Source: Paenibacillus tritici (GTDB taxonomy: Bacteria > Bacillota > Bacilli > Paenibacillales > Paenibacillaceae). Taken from it: a DNA stretch of 64,000 nucleotides. The DNA lies in NCBI RefSeq assembly GCF_013204885.1, contig NZ_JABMKX010000004.1:186001-250000 (forward strand). The letters are read 5' to 3'. The notes below the pieces were generated by a model. It made no database searches. It was not told where the DNA came from and saw nothing but the letters and a program-made list of their open reading frames with translations. A program made the position numbers and the translations under genes. Positions 16,339-24,732 of the stretch are shown one piece after another (position 1 is the stretch's first letter; every line of letters begins with the position of its first letter).

Positions 16339-17232
16339 TTGAACATCGAGAACATTGAGGCCTTTGTCTACATCAACCACTACGGCAGCTTCAACAAAGC
16401 GGCAGATGTACTCTACATCTCGCAGCCGACAGTAACGGCCCGTATCCAGTCGCTTGAACGGGAGCTGGACTGCAAGGTATTCGACCGGCTGGGCAAACAG
16501 ATTAACCTGACGGATAAAGGCCGTCAGTTCCTCCCCTACGCGCAGCAGATTCTGCAGGTCTATCAGAACGGCAAACATCAGCTGCAATCCAAAGGTCAAA
16601 TCCCGGGGGAACTGAGAATCGGCAGTACGGTCTCGGTCTCCAATTATCTGATGCCGCATCTCCTGCTGCATTTGAAGCAGCGGTATCCCCACATCCGCAT
16701 CAAGCTGACCACGGCTTCCACCGAACTATTGATTGAGAAGCTGAAGGCGAAGGAGATTGATCTCGCTTTTATCCGCAAGGTGGTTAATCCGGCCATCCAG
16801 TCGTTTCCCTTCTGTGAAGATCCCATCTCGCTGTATGTCTACGCCGGTCATCCGCTGGCCCGCAAGGGCCATGCTTCCATCGAGGAGATCTCTGACGAGA
16901 CACTGGTATTCTTCGAATGCGGCTCGCTGGACTGGATGCGCCTGCACCGTGTATTTGAGAGCATGGAGCAGCCGCCGGGCATTGTGTATCAGGTGGATAA
17001 TCTGGAGACTGCCAAGAAGCTGGTGCTGAAGCAAGCGGGGATCTGTTTCCTTCCAGCGCTGAGTGTGCAGGAGGAGGTGGAGGCAGGAACACTGATCCGG
17101 GTAGATATCGCTGAGACGGAAGGGATCTCCCTGCGAACCAGCCTGATCTCCCTGAACGGAGAGAATGCGGAATTCATTGAAGCCCTGCTGGAGCTGGGAA
17201 CCCCGGGCAAGCTGAATCGACTTCTTGTATAA
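16339..17232 (+). CDS. LysR-family transcriptional regulator (YtlI/CysL-like)
   Basis: 297 aa, started at the TTG at 16339 that follows GGAGGGGG by 7 nt. Residues 1-60 are the LysR winged helix (MNIENIEAFVYINHYGSF, then AADVLYISQPTVTARIQSLE). Residues about 90-290 are the two-lobed inducer domain (LRIGSTVSVSNYLMPHLL). It precedes the ABC importer and flavin monooxygenase genes in the same direction and is divergent from the GNAT gene. By analogy with B. subtilis YtlI, which activates the ytmI operon when sulphur is scarce, it probably activates the downstream operon through the site at 17266-17289. Confidence 0.87.
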   Translation: MNIENIEAFVYINHYGSFNKAADVLYISQPTVTARIQSLERELDCKVFDRLGKQINLTDKGRQFLPYAQQILQVYQNGKHQLQSKGQIPGELRIGSTVSVSNYLMPHLLLHLKQRYPHIRIKLTTASTELLIEKLKAKEIDLAFIRKVVNPAIQSFPFCEDPISLYVYAGHPLARKGHASIEEISDETLVFFECGSLDWMRLHRVFESMEQPPGIVYQVDNLETAKKLVLKQAGICFLPALSVQEEVEAGTLIRVDIAETEGISLRTSLISLNGENAEFIEALLELGTPGKLNRLLV

Positions 17233-17265
17233 CTGTATTAAAAAACTCTATTAGCGCATGGCAAC

Positions 17266-17294
17266 ATGCAGTGATAAAGTTAACTGCATATAAT
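17266..17294 (+). promoter_or_regulatory. LysR-type site overlapping an activator-dependent promoter
   Basis: The dyad ATGCAGT-N10-ACTGCAT (17266-17289) ends exactly where a consensus -10 hexamer TATAAT (17289-17294) begins. No -35 consensus is present; the dyad occupies that place. This is the usual layout of a promoter that needs a LysR activator. It lies about 50 bp upstream of the solute-binding protein gene. Confidence 0.55.
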
Positions 17295-17341
17295 CACCAC
17301 TAAACATATAGGGATTATCTAAATTGAAAGGGGACAGAGAG

Positions 17342-18223
17342 ATGAAAAAGACCATTTCATTCGCATCAGCACTGGCATTAACATTGGTGATTGCCGGATG
17401 CGGCAACAATAACGGCGCGAACAGCGGCAATGGCGGAAAAGTAGCTGAAGCAGCACCGCAGAGCAGTGCGGAGACAACAACTGCAGCCGCAGAACCGGCT
17501 GAGGTGACCAAGATTGTGGTCGGCACGGGCACCGCTTTTCCAAACGTCTGCTTCATTGATGAGAACGGCAAGCTGACCGGGTTCGACGTAGAGCTGCTGA
17601 AGGAAATTGACCAGCGTCTGCCGGAATATGAATTTGAATTCCAGACGATGGATTTCAGCAATCTGCTGCTGAGTCTGGAGACGAAGAAGATTGACTTAGT
17701 GGCCCATGTCATGGAGAAGAACCCGGAGCGGGAGCAGAAGTATTCTTTTAACAAAGAAGCTTATGCCCACTGGAGAAACCGCATTATTGTGGCCAAGGGT
17801 AATGATTCGATCCAGACGCTGGATGATCTGAAAGGCAAGAAGGTGCTGACGGGCGCAACCAGCGCACAAGCGCAAATCCTCGAGAATTACAACAAGGAGC
17901 ATGGCGCGGATTCGATCAAAATTGTCTATCAGAACGGTGCGGCCAACGATACGGTGAGCCAGGTTGACTCGGGCCGTGTGGATGCCACGCTGGCTGCGGA
18001 TTTCGTACTGCCGATTATTGATCCGCAGAGCAAGCTGCAGGCAGTCGGTCCAGAGCTGTCCTCCGCTGACATTCTGTATGTGTTCCGCAAGGATGATGCC
18101 CCGTCGCAGAAGCTGTCGGATGCCATTGACGGAGTAGTTACGGAGCTGAAGGCAGACGGCACATTGGGCAAAATAAGCTCGCAGTGGCTCGGAGCGGACG
18201 TCACCACATCCACGGTTCAATGA
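17342..18223 (+). CDS. Amino-acid ABC transporter substrate-binding lipoprotein (TcyJ/K-like)
   Basis: Captures a polar amino acid outside the membrane for the importer encoded next to it. The start is the ATG at 17342 (AGGGGACAGAG upstream) rather than the TTG at 17324. Residues 1-20 are a lipoprotein signal with lipobox VIAGC, then an Asn/Gly/Ala-rich linker. The SBP_bac_3 domain begins with IVVGTGTAFPNVCFIDENG and has the family segments GFDVELLKEI, FSNLLLSLETKKIDLV and DLKGKKVLTGATSAQA. Gene order (binding protein, two permeases, ATPase) and the downstream monooxygenase match the B. subtilis tcyJKLMN-ytmO arrangement for cystine and S-compound uptake. Confidence 0.88.
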   Translation: MKKTISFASALALTLVIAGCGNNNGANSGNGGKVAEAAPQSSAETTTAAAEPAEVTKIVVGTGTAFPNVCFIDENGKLTGFDVELLKEIDQRLPEYEFEFQTMDFSNLLLSLETKKIDLVAHVMEKNPEREQKYSFNKEAYAHWRNRIIVAKGNDSIQTLDDLKGKKVLTGATSAQAQILENYNKEHGADSIKIVYQNGAANDTVSQVDSGRVDATLAADFVLPIIDPQSKLQAVGPELSSADILYVFRKDDAPSQKLSDAIDGVVTELKADGTLGKISSQWLGADVTTSTVQ

Positions 18224-18256
18224 TAAACATGTTGTACAGCGGAGAGGAGGAGCAGA

Positions 18257-19039
18257 ATGGGTGCACCGTTTGATCTTGGATTTATCTTCTCGTTCCTGCC
18301 CAAGCTGCTGACTACGCTGAGCACTACGCTGCTGATCGTAGCCTGTTCGCTGCTGGCAGGGATGGTGGTTGGATTTATCATTGCCCTTCCCCGCCTGTAT
18401 AAGGTGCCGGTCCTGAAGACCTGCGCGGAGGTGTACATTTCTTTTTTTCGGGGGACGCCGATACTCATCCAATTATTCCTGTTCTATTACGGTCTGCCTG
18501 AGGTGCTGAAGCTGGTCAATCTCGATATGACGCGGACGCCGGTGCTGGTCTTCGTGATTCTGACCTACGGTCTGCATACCGGGGCCTTCATGTCGGAGAT
18601 GATCCGCGCAGCGGTAACGGCAGTCGATAAAGGACAGGTGGAAGCAGCGTACGCCACGGGAATGACCTCTTATCAGGCTTTTACCCGGATCGTATTGCCG
18701 CAGGCGCTGGGAATTGCGATTCCCGTATTTTCGAACCTGGTCATCGCGCTGCTGAAGGATACCTCGCTGGCGTTCACGCTGGGAGTAATGGAGATGACGG
18801 GCAAGGCACAGACTTTGGGCAGCGCGACTCAGCATTTTATCGAAACCTATATTGCCCTTGCACTTATCTATCTCGTAATCAGCTTGTGCGTGGAGAAGCT
18901 GCTGCTGGTGGCGGAACGGCGGTTACTGCGGCATGAAGACCAGGGCAGTCCGGTGAAGAAGAGGTTCACTCTGCATAAAAAATCGTCCTTCCGCACTATC
19001 GTCGCAGATCTAGGATCAGGCAAAGGAGGCGGCGCGTAA
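18257..19039 (+). CDS. Amino-acid ABC transporter permease (TcyL-like)
   Basis: 260 aa, inner-membrane subunit of the polar amino acid importer family (HisMQ type). About five hydrophobic segments are visible, starting with LPKLLTTLSTTLLIVACSLL. It carries the family's FRGTPILIQLFLFYYGLP segment and the cytoplasmic EAA loop (EAAYATGMTSYQAFTRIVLP). The ATG follows GGAGGAG. Its TAA stop overlaps the ATG of the next permease, so the two subunits are translationally coupled. Confidence 0.88.
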   Translation: MGAPFDLGFIFSFLPKLLTTLSTTLLIVACSLLAGMVVGFIIALPRLYKVPVLKTCAEVYISFFRGTPILIQLFLFYYGLPEVLKLVNLDMTRTPVLVFVILTYGLHTGAFMSEMIRAAVTAVDKGQVEAAYATGMTSYQAFTRIVLPQALGIAIPVFSNLVIALLKDTSLAFTLGVMEMTGKAQTLGSATQHFIETYIALALIYLVISLCVEKLLLVAERRLLRHEDQGSPVKKRFTLHKKSSFRTIVADLGSGKGGGA

Positions 19040-19749
19040 TGAAGCTGGACCCATCATTTATCTGGACGGCGTTCGTGCAAATTCTGAGTGCTATCCCTAC
19101 GACGCTGTATATCACGGTAGTCTCGGTATTGGCAGGATTCGTAATAGGCATTGTGGTAGCGCTGATCCGCATATATAGAACACCCGGGCTGTATCCGCTG
19201 GCGGTGGGATATGTCACCTTCATCCGCGGCACCCCGATGCTGACCCATCTGTTGCTGATCTATTTCGGGCTGCCAATGATCATCGACGGGCTTGCCGTAC
19301 AGTTCGGCTGGAGCTTCCGCTCGGTATCCATTCCGATGATCGGCTTCGCCTATATCGCCTTCTCGATTACGGCTGGGGCGTATATGTCCGAGGTGGTCCG
19401 TTCCGGCCTGCTGGCGGTGGACCGCGGTCAGATTGAAGCTGCGCATTCCATAGGGATGAGTACGCCCCAGGCGCTCCGGCGGATTGTGTTCCCCCAGGCG
19501 CTGGCGGCGAGCCTGCCCAACCTGTCGAATTCGGTGATTGGGATGCTGCACGGGTCTACGCTGGCTTTTACCGTGTCGGTCGTGGATATCAATGCCCAGG
19601 CGCAGATTGTAGCTTCAACGAACTGGAAATTCTTCGAGGCGTACTTAGCGGCGGCGCTGATCTTCTGGGGGTTGACCTTCCTCATTGAACGGGCCACTGC
19701 CTTAATCGAGAAACGGATAAATCTGTATAACCGGGGGGGAGTCGCATGA
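19039..19749 (+). CDS. Amino-acid ABC transporter permease (TcyM-like)
   Basis: 236 aa, second membrane subunit of the same importer. It has [19 protein letters not shown] and the EAA loop [20 protein letters not shown] that contacts the ATPase. AAAGGAGGCGGC precedes the ATG, which overlaps the upstream stop; its own stop overlaps the ATPase start by 4 bp. With the partner permease it would form a heterodimeric channel. Confidence 0.88.
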   Translation: MKLDPSFIWTAFVQILSAIPTTLYITVVSVLAGFVIGIVVALIRIYRTPGLYPLAVGYVTFIRGTPMLTHLLLIYFGLPMIIDGLAVQFGWSFRSVSIPMIGFAYIAFSITAGAYMSEVVRSGLLAVDRGQIEAAHSIGMSTPQALRRIVFPQALAASLPNLSNSVIGMLHGSTLAFTVSVVDINAQAQIVASTNWKFFEAYLAAALIFWGLTFLIERATALIEKRINLYNRGGVA

Positions 19750-20498
19750 TTAAGCTGGAGCATATATCGAAGTCCTTCGGGCGCCATCAGGTGCTGAACA
19801 ATATTGATCTCAAGGTATCCAAAGGGGAAGTGGTCGTCATTCTCGGCCCCAGCGGTTCCGGCAAAACCACTCTGCTGCGCTGCGTAAATTATCTGGAGAA
19901 GCCCAGCGGCGGCGAAATCTCGATCGGTGAGTTCAAGCTGGACTGCCGCCATGCCCGCAAGAAGGATATTCACCAGCTGCGGCAAAAGACGGCTATGGTC
20001 TTCCAGCAGTACAATCTGTTCCGGCACAAAACAGCGCTCGAAAACGTGATGGAGGGTCTGCTGATCGTCAAGAAGCTCCCGAAGGAAGCGGCCAGGGAGA
20101 AGAGTATTGCCCTGCTGGAAAAGGTCGGACTCGGCGCCAAGCTGGATGCCTATCCGAGCCAGCTCTCCGGCGGCCAGCAGCAGCGGGTCGGTATTGCCCG
20201 AGCGCTCGCCCTGGAGCCGGAGGTCATTCTCTTCGATGAGCCTACCTCGGCACTGGACCCGGAGCTGGTGGGCGAAGTGCTTGAGGTGATCCGCAAAATC
20301 GCCAAGGAAGGGATCACGATGATTGTGGTGACGCATGAGATGGGCTTCGCCCGCGATGTGGCGAACCATGTGGTATTCATGGACGGCGGGGTGATTGTCG
20401 AGGAAGGGACACCAAGCGAGGTATTCAACCATCCACGCGAAGAACGCACGAAGCAGTTCCTGAAGCGGATCACGCCGGAGCTGAACTATTCCATCTAG
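19746..20498 (+). CDS. Amino-acid ABC transporter ATP-binding protein (TcyN-like)
   Basis: 250 aa, complete ABC ATPase: Walker [10 protein letters not shown] near residue 38, Q-loop VFQQYNLF, signature LSGGQQQR, Walker [15 protein letters not shown], and H-loop VVTHEMGFA. It is of the GlnQ/TcyN class that drives polar amino acid uptake. The ATG overlaps the permease stop (ATGA), and the next gene begins 11 bp downstream, so it lies well inside the operon. Confidence 0.92.
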   Translation: MIKLEHISKSFGRHQVLNNIDLKVSKGEVVVILGPSGSGKTTLLRCVNYLEKPSGGEISIGEFKLDCRHARKKDIHQLRQKTAMVFQQYNLFRHKTALENVMEGLLIVKKLPKEAAREKSIALLEKVGLGAKLDAYPSQLSGGQQQRVGIARALALEPEVILFDEPTSALDPELVGEVLEVIRKIAKEGITMIVVTHEMGFARDVANHVVFMDGGVIVEEGTPSEVFNHPREERTKQFLKRITPELNYSI

Positions 20499-20509
20499 GA
20501 GGCATATCT

Positions 20510-21532
20510 ATGGCAATTACAATCAGCGTATTGGACCAAAGCCCGATCTATCCCGGGGAGACGCCGGAAGAGGCTTTTCAGCATACGATCGAGCTGGCGC
20601 AGCTATCTGAGCGGCTGGGCTTCCGCCGGTTCTGGGTATCCGAGCATCATGATTCCGAGCAGGTGGCGGGTTCTTCGCCCGAGGTGCTGATCTCGCATCT
20701 GCTCGCCAGGACGGAGCACATCCGCATCGGTTCCGGGGGGATTATGCTTCAGCACTATAGTCCTTACAAGGTGGCGGAGAACTTCAACGTGCTGGCTTCG
20801 CTGGCACCGGGACGGGTGGACCTTGGCGTCGGCCGCGCTCCCGGCGGATTGCCGCGCAGCACACAGGCCTTGCAGCAGGGAGGCGGCGAAGCTGCTTCGC
20901 TGACGGACAAAATTGTGGAGCTGGACCAATATGTCCATAACCGGCTGGAGGCGGATCATCCGCTTACCGGGCTGAAGGCAGGCCCGCTGCCGGGAACGCC
21001 GCCGCAGCTGTATGTGCTAGGCGCCAGTGTCGCCAGCGCCGGGATTGCGGCAGAACTGGGACTGCCGTATGTATTCTCTTTGTTCATCGGCGGCGATCAG
21101 GCCGTGGCCCTGGACGCGGTGCGGACGTACCGCAGCGCCTTCGATACCAGTAGCGGGAAGGAGCCGCAGGTCATTATCGCGCTGGCTGTTATCGTGGCGG
21201 ATACGGAGGAGGAGGCCGGGGAGCTTGCGGGAGCGCAGAAGCTGATCCGTATCCGCTTCGCCAGCGGCAAGACGCTGACGCTGGCCAGCCGGGAACAGGC
21301 GGAGGAGTTCACCCGCCAGAGTGAAGAATCCTATACGCTGGAGGAGCGGGAGCCTGAGATTACCAAGGGAACGAAGGAGAGCGTCCGTGAGCAGCTGCTG
21401 GCATTAGCCGAAGCCTCCGGGGTGGAGGAGTTCATCGTCACGACGAATGTGCAGCCCTTCGGCAAGCGGCAGCGTTCCTTCGAGCTGCTCAGCGAGGCAC
21501 TGGCTGAAGTGCCGGCGGAGGCATCCCGCTAA
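20510..21532 (+). CDS. Luciferase-like flavin monooxygenase (YtmO-like)
   Basis: 340 aa TIM-barrel protein of the bacterial luciferase group with the segments RFWVSEHHDSEQVAGSSPEV, RIGSGGIMLQHYSPYKVAE and GRVDLGVGRAPGG typical of the MsnO8/YtmO branch. Such enzymes use reduced FMN and oxygen to oxidise small substrates. AGGAGG precedes the ATG. The TAATG junction couples it to the M20 hydrolase. In B. subtilis YtmO sits directly after the tcy importer genes, as here, which supports a role in breaking down imported S- or N-modified amino acids. The exact substrate cannot be read from sequence. Confidence 0.85.
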   Translation: MAITISVLDQSPIYPGETPEEAFQHTIELAQLSERLGFRRFWVSEHHDSEQVAGSSPEVLISHLLARTEHIRIGSGGIMLQHYSPYKVAENFNVLASLAPGRVDLGVGRAPGGLPRSTQALQQGGGEAASLTDKIVELDQYVHNRLEADHPLTGLKAGPLPGTPPQLYVLGASVASAGIAAELGLPYVFSLFIGGDQAVALDAVRTYRSAFDTSSGKEPQVIIALAVIVADTEEEAGELAGAQKLIRIRFASGKTLTLASREQAEEFTRQSEESYTLEEREPEITKGTKESVREQLLALAEASGVEEFIVTTNVQPFGKRQRSFELLSEALAEVPAEASR

Positions 21533-22731
21533 TGACAAATTCAGCCACGGAAGCTGCGGCACAGGAAGTACAGGCGTTATCGTTCAAGGAGCGGCTGGCC
21601 CAGATCCGCCGTCATCTGCACCGGCATCCTGAACTCTCTAATGAAGAAGTTGAAACTACAAGATATATCACCTCACTGCTCAAGCAGGCAGAGGTGAAGA
21701 TTGTGGATTACGGGCTGAAGACCGGAGTGATTGCCGAGATCGGCGGCTTGCAGGACGGTCCGGTGATTGCCCTGCGGGCGGATATTGATGCTCTGCCGAT
21801 TCAGGAAGAGACCGGACTGCCTTATGCTTCGCAGGCTCCCGGCAGAAGCCATGCCTGCGGGCATGACTTCCATACGGCGGCGCTGCTTGGGGCGGTCTAT
21901 CAGTTGAAGGAGCAGGAAGACAATCTCAAGGGAACGGTCCGCTTCTTGTTCCAGCCTGCCGAGGAGAAGGCGCAAGGCGCGCAGCAGATCATCGCTGCCG
22001 GAGGGCTGGAGAAGGTCCGCGCTGTCATCGGGATGCACAATAAGCCCGATCTGCCGGTAGGGACCATCGGCATTAAGGAAGGCCCGCTGATGGCAGCCGC
22101 TGACGGATTCAGAGTGGAGATCCGCGGCTTCGGAACCCATGCAGCGGTGCCGGAAGCCGGGATAGATCCTATCGTGGCAGCCTCGCATATCGTAACGGCG
22201 CTGCAATCCATCGTCAGCCGCAATGTGAGCAGCCTAAGCAGTGCTGTCATCAGTGTTACGCAGATTCACAGCGGGAACTCGTGGAACATCATCCCGGAGA
22301 CGGCGGTGCTGGAAGGGACGATCCGTTCCTTCGATGAAGCGGTGCGCGCCAGGGTGCTGGGACGGTTCGAAGAAGTGGTATTGGGTGTTGCAGCCGCCTT
22401 GGGGGCTGAGGCCAGCGTGCGCTGGATTGGCGGACCTCCGCCGGTCATCAATGATCCGCTGCTGGTCCGGCTGGGAGAAGAAACGGCTGCGAATCTGGGT
22501 TATACCTCCGTGAAGCCGGTGCCCTCACCGGCCGGGGAGGATTTCGCCTTCTATCAGCAGGAGATTCCCGGTTTGTTTGTCTTCACCGGCACAGCGGGGA
22601 GACAGGAATGGCATCACCCGGCGTTCGATCTGGACGAAGCGGCGCTGCCTGTAGGCGCCGGGTTCTTCAGCGGTCTGGCGGTACGTGTACTTGAGCATCT
22701 CTCGGCTGAAGGGGGTACAGATCATCGCTGA
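21532..22731 (+). CDS. M20-family amidohydrolase / N-acyl amino acid deacylase (YxeP/HipO-like)
   Basis: 399 aa, peptidase family M20D. Metal ligands: Asp in ALRADIDALPI, the HACGHDFHTAAL motif near residue 105, the EE pair in FLFQPAEEKAQGA, His in IGMHN and the last His in EWHHPAF. These enzymes remove an acyl group from N-acetyl or N-benzoyl amino acids. Between a YtmO-like and a YtnJ-like monooxygenase it matches the deacetylase step of the B. subtilis S-(2-succino)cysteine pathways (YxeP, YtnL). The start ATG overlaps the upstream stop. Confidence 0.88.
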   Translation: MTNSATEAAAQEVQALSFKERLAQIRRHLHRHPELSNEEVETTRYITSLLKQAEVKIVDYGLKTGVIAEIGGLQDGPVIALRADIDALPIQEETGLPYASQAPGRSHACGHDFHTAALLGAVYQLKEQEDNLKGTVRFLFQPAEEKAQGAQQIIAAGGLEKVRAVIGMHNKPDLPVGTIGIKEGPLMAAADGFRVEIRGFGTHAAVPEAGIDPIVAASHIVTALQSIVSRNVSSLSSAVISVTQIHSGNSWNIIPETAVLEGTIRSFDEAVRARVLGRFEEVVLGVAAALGAEASVRWIGGPPPVINDPLLVRLGEETAANLGYTSVKPVPSPAGEDFAFYQQEIPGLFVFTGTAGRQEWHHPAFDLDEAALPVGAGFFSGLAVRVLEHLSAEGGTDHR

Positions 22732-23878
22732 CACTCCCATATATGATGTGATTATTGTCGGCGCAGGCTCAATGGGGATGAGCACGGGCTATCATCTGGC
22801 CCGGCGCGGTGTGAAGACGCTGCTGATTGATGCTTTTGATCCGCCGCATACCGAAGGAAGCCATCACGGGGATACCCGGCTGATCCGGCATGCCTACAGC
22901 GGCGACCCGGCCTATATTGACCTGGCACTCCGTGCCCAGGTGCTGTGGGAAGAGGCCGAAGCGGAGAGTGGCCTGGAGCTGCTTGTCCCTTCGGGCGTGC
23001 TCAATCTGGCGGACAGCGGCGTGTATTCCTTCTCCGGCCGCCTGGCGGAAGCACACAAGCGGAAGGTCCGGGCCGAGCAATTGGATGCGGAGGAGATCCG
23101 CCGCCGCTGGCCGGCCCTGAACCTTCCGGAATCCTTCGAAGCGATGTATGAGCCGGACGCCGGTTATCTCTACAGTGAGCGCTGCATTACCGCCTACCGG
23201 CAGCTTGCGCTGGCTCACGGTGCGGAGCTGCTGACGAATACCCCCGTGCAGCATGTGACCGCCCGCGAAGGGAGTGTCACCGTTCACACGAAGCACGGCG
23301 ATTATCACGGAGCGGCTGCTGTTCTCAGCGCCGGTGCCTGGTTCCATTCATTGTCACCCTTCATCAGCCTGCCGATTAAGACGGTCCGCAAGGTAGTGGG
23401 CTGGTTTGGGAGTACGCCGGACTTCGATGCCGGGAGGTTCCCCGGCTTCACGCTCGGTTCAGAGGAAGGCGGGTTCTACGGCTTCCCAGGTATGGGCGGA
23501 GCAGGGCTGAAGATCGGCCGCCATGATACAGGCGAAGAGTGGAAGCCCGGTGAACCACTGGCACAGTTCGGCAGTCTGGAGAGCGACGAAGGCGACCTTC
23601 GCCGCGTGCTGGAAGCCTATATGCCCGGAGCAGCCGGGCGGCTGCTGAAGGGCTCCGTCTGCAAATATGAACATACGCCGGATGAAGATTTCATTATTGA
23701 CCGCCACCCGGATTACCGCCACGTGCTGCTGGCCGGAGGCTTCTCGGGACATGGCTTCAAATTCTCCAGTGTGGTCGGAGAGATTCTTGCGGATCTGGCT
23801 GTGCAGGGACATACCAGGCAGAATATAGCTCCGTTTGCATTGTCACGCTTCAAATGCAGCGCATCCGATTTGAGATAG
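22685..23878 (+). CDS. FAD-dependent amine oxidase (SolA / monomeric sarcosine oxidase-like)
   Basis: About 385-397 aa. A Rossmann FAD motif opens the protein (DVIIVGAGSMGMSTGYHLAR), followed by SHHGDTRLIRHAY, the family's conserved flavin-contact segment. C-terminal GFSGHGFKFSSVVGE completes the FAD site. The family oxidises N-methyl or secondary amino acids (sarcosine, N-methyltryptophan), releasing H2O2. The start is unresolved: no ATG lies near the AAGGGGG box at 22708-22714. Possible codons are GTG 22685 and TTG 22691 inside the M20 gene, CTG 22706, or ATC 22721 five bases after that box. It is the last gene before a 260-bp spacer. Confidence 0.85.
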   Translation: MYLSISRLKGVQIIADTPIYDVIIVGAGSMGMSTGYHLARRGVKTLLIDAFDPPHTEGSHHGDTRLIRHAYSGDPAYIDLALRAQVLWEEAEAESGLELLVPSGVLNLADSGVYSFSGRLAEAHKRKVRAEQLDAEEIRRRWPALNLPESFEAMYEPDAGYLYSERCITAYRQLALAHGAELLTNTPVQHVTAREGSVTVHTKHGDYHGAAAVLSAGAWFHSLSPFISLPIKTVRKVVGWFGSTPDFDAGRFPGFTLGSEEGGFYGFPGMGGAGLKIGRHDTGEEWKPGEPLAQFGSLESDEGDLRRVLEAYMPGAAGRLLKGSVCKYEHTPDEDFIIDRHPDYRHVLLAGGFSGHGFKFSSVVGEILADLAVQGHTRQNIAPFALSRFKCSASDLR

Positions 23879-24013
23879 TAGTGTAACACACCTCAATTCA
23901 GGGATAGTTGTAAAATGTATACTTAAAAACAGCAAAAAGACGTACGTGCAACGTATAAGTGTAGCCTGTACAACTATATTTGCCCGAATGGTTGAAAATC
24001 AGAAGCAAAAAAC

Positions 24014-24091
24014 TTTTAATTGTACGAACTACAATTAAACAGATAATGGGTTGTAAATCAGACGTTTTAGATGTACAAAGTGCAATTAAAC
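24014..24091. promoter_or_regulatory. Pair of palindromic operator-like repeats
   Basis: Unit 1 (24014-24040) contains TTTAATTGTA-CGAAC-TACAATTAAA, a perfect 10-bp inverted repeat. Unit 2 (24065-24091) is a 22/27 match to unit 1 with a weaker dyad. The units start 51 bp apart. They lie in the spacer before the DinB gene, where a second promoter for the distal part of the cluster is expected. Confidence 0.55.
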
Positions 24092-24139
24092 ATAGTGACC
24101 TGAACAACGGTAATCAAAACCTATACTGGGGGAATAGCA

Positions 24140-24631
24140 ATGAGCAGCGTGGAGCTAACGGAGTACTTGAATACGCACGGGCAATTAGTGCAGGCGCTGG
24201 AAGGCTTATCCGATGAGCTGCTGAAGTGGAAGGCGGAGCCGTCAAGCTGGAGCGTAACCGAGGTGCTGGCGCACCTGGCTGATCACAGTATCGTGGTATC
24301 CTTCCGCATCCGTGACATTCTGGCAGATACGAAGGTACAGCTCCCGGCGTTCCAGCAGGATGCCTGGGTCAGCGGACAGCACAGTAATCAGGGCCGGGCG
24401 GCTGACAGCCTGGAGCTGTTCCGCAGCCTGCTGCATTACAACAGTCTCCTGCTGGGAAGGTTGAGCGATGCAGAATGGGAGAAAAGCGGGATTAACCCTA
24501 AGGGAGAGAGTGTGCGGATTGCCGATATCGTCCGCAGCTTCACCGCTCATGTCCAGAACCATCTGGCCCAGATCGAACGGATCAAGCGCGGAGCGGAGGC
24601 GGGTGTATCTACGCAGCAAGCAGCACTATGA
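24140..24631 (+). CDS. DinB-superfamily protein (putative thiol transferase)
   Basis: 163 aa four-helix-bundle protein. Candidate metal ligands of the DinB/YfiT family are His residues in VLAHLADHS (near 45-50) and HVQNHLAQIERI (near 133-137), with WSVTEVLAHL the usual family stretch. Many DinB proteins in Firmicutes are bacillithiol S-transferases; the sulphur-linked neighbourhood fits that, but a substrate cannot be given. GGGGGAATAGC precedes the ATG. It stands 260 bp after the FAD oxidase gene and 100 bp before the next monooxygenase. Confidence 0.75.
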   Translation: MSSVELTEYLNTHGQLVQALEGLSDELLKWKAEPSSWSVTEVLAHLADHSIVVSFRIRDILADTKVQLPAFQQDAWVSGQHSNQGRAADSLELFRSLLHYNSLLLGRLSDAEWEKSGINPKGESVRIADIVRSFTAHVQNHLAQIERIKRGAEAGVSTQQAAL

Positions 24632-24636
24632 ACTTA

Positions 24637-24669
24637 CAGTAAACCTGCAGTAAACCTGCAGTAAACCTG
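24637..24669. repeat. Three tandem copies of an 11-bp unit
   Basis: CAGTAAACCTG occurs three times head to tail immediately after the DinB stop codon. Its role is unknown; it may be slippage-prone spacer. Confidence 0.85.
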
Positions 24670-24732
24670 CTATAAGGCTGCTCTGAACAGCTGCAAGTGA
24701 ACGGTAATACACCATCTTGAGGAGGAATGATC

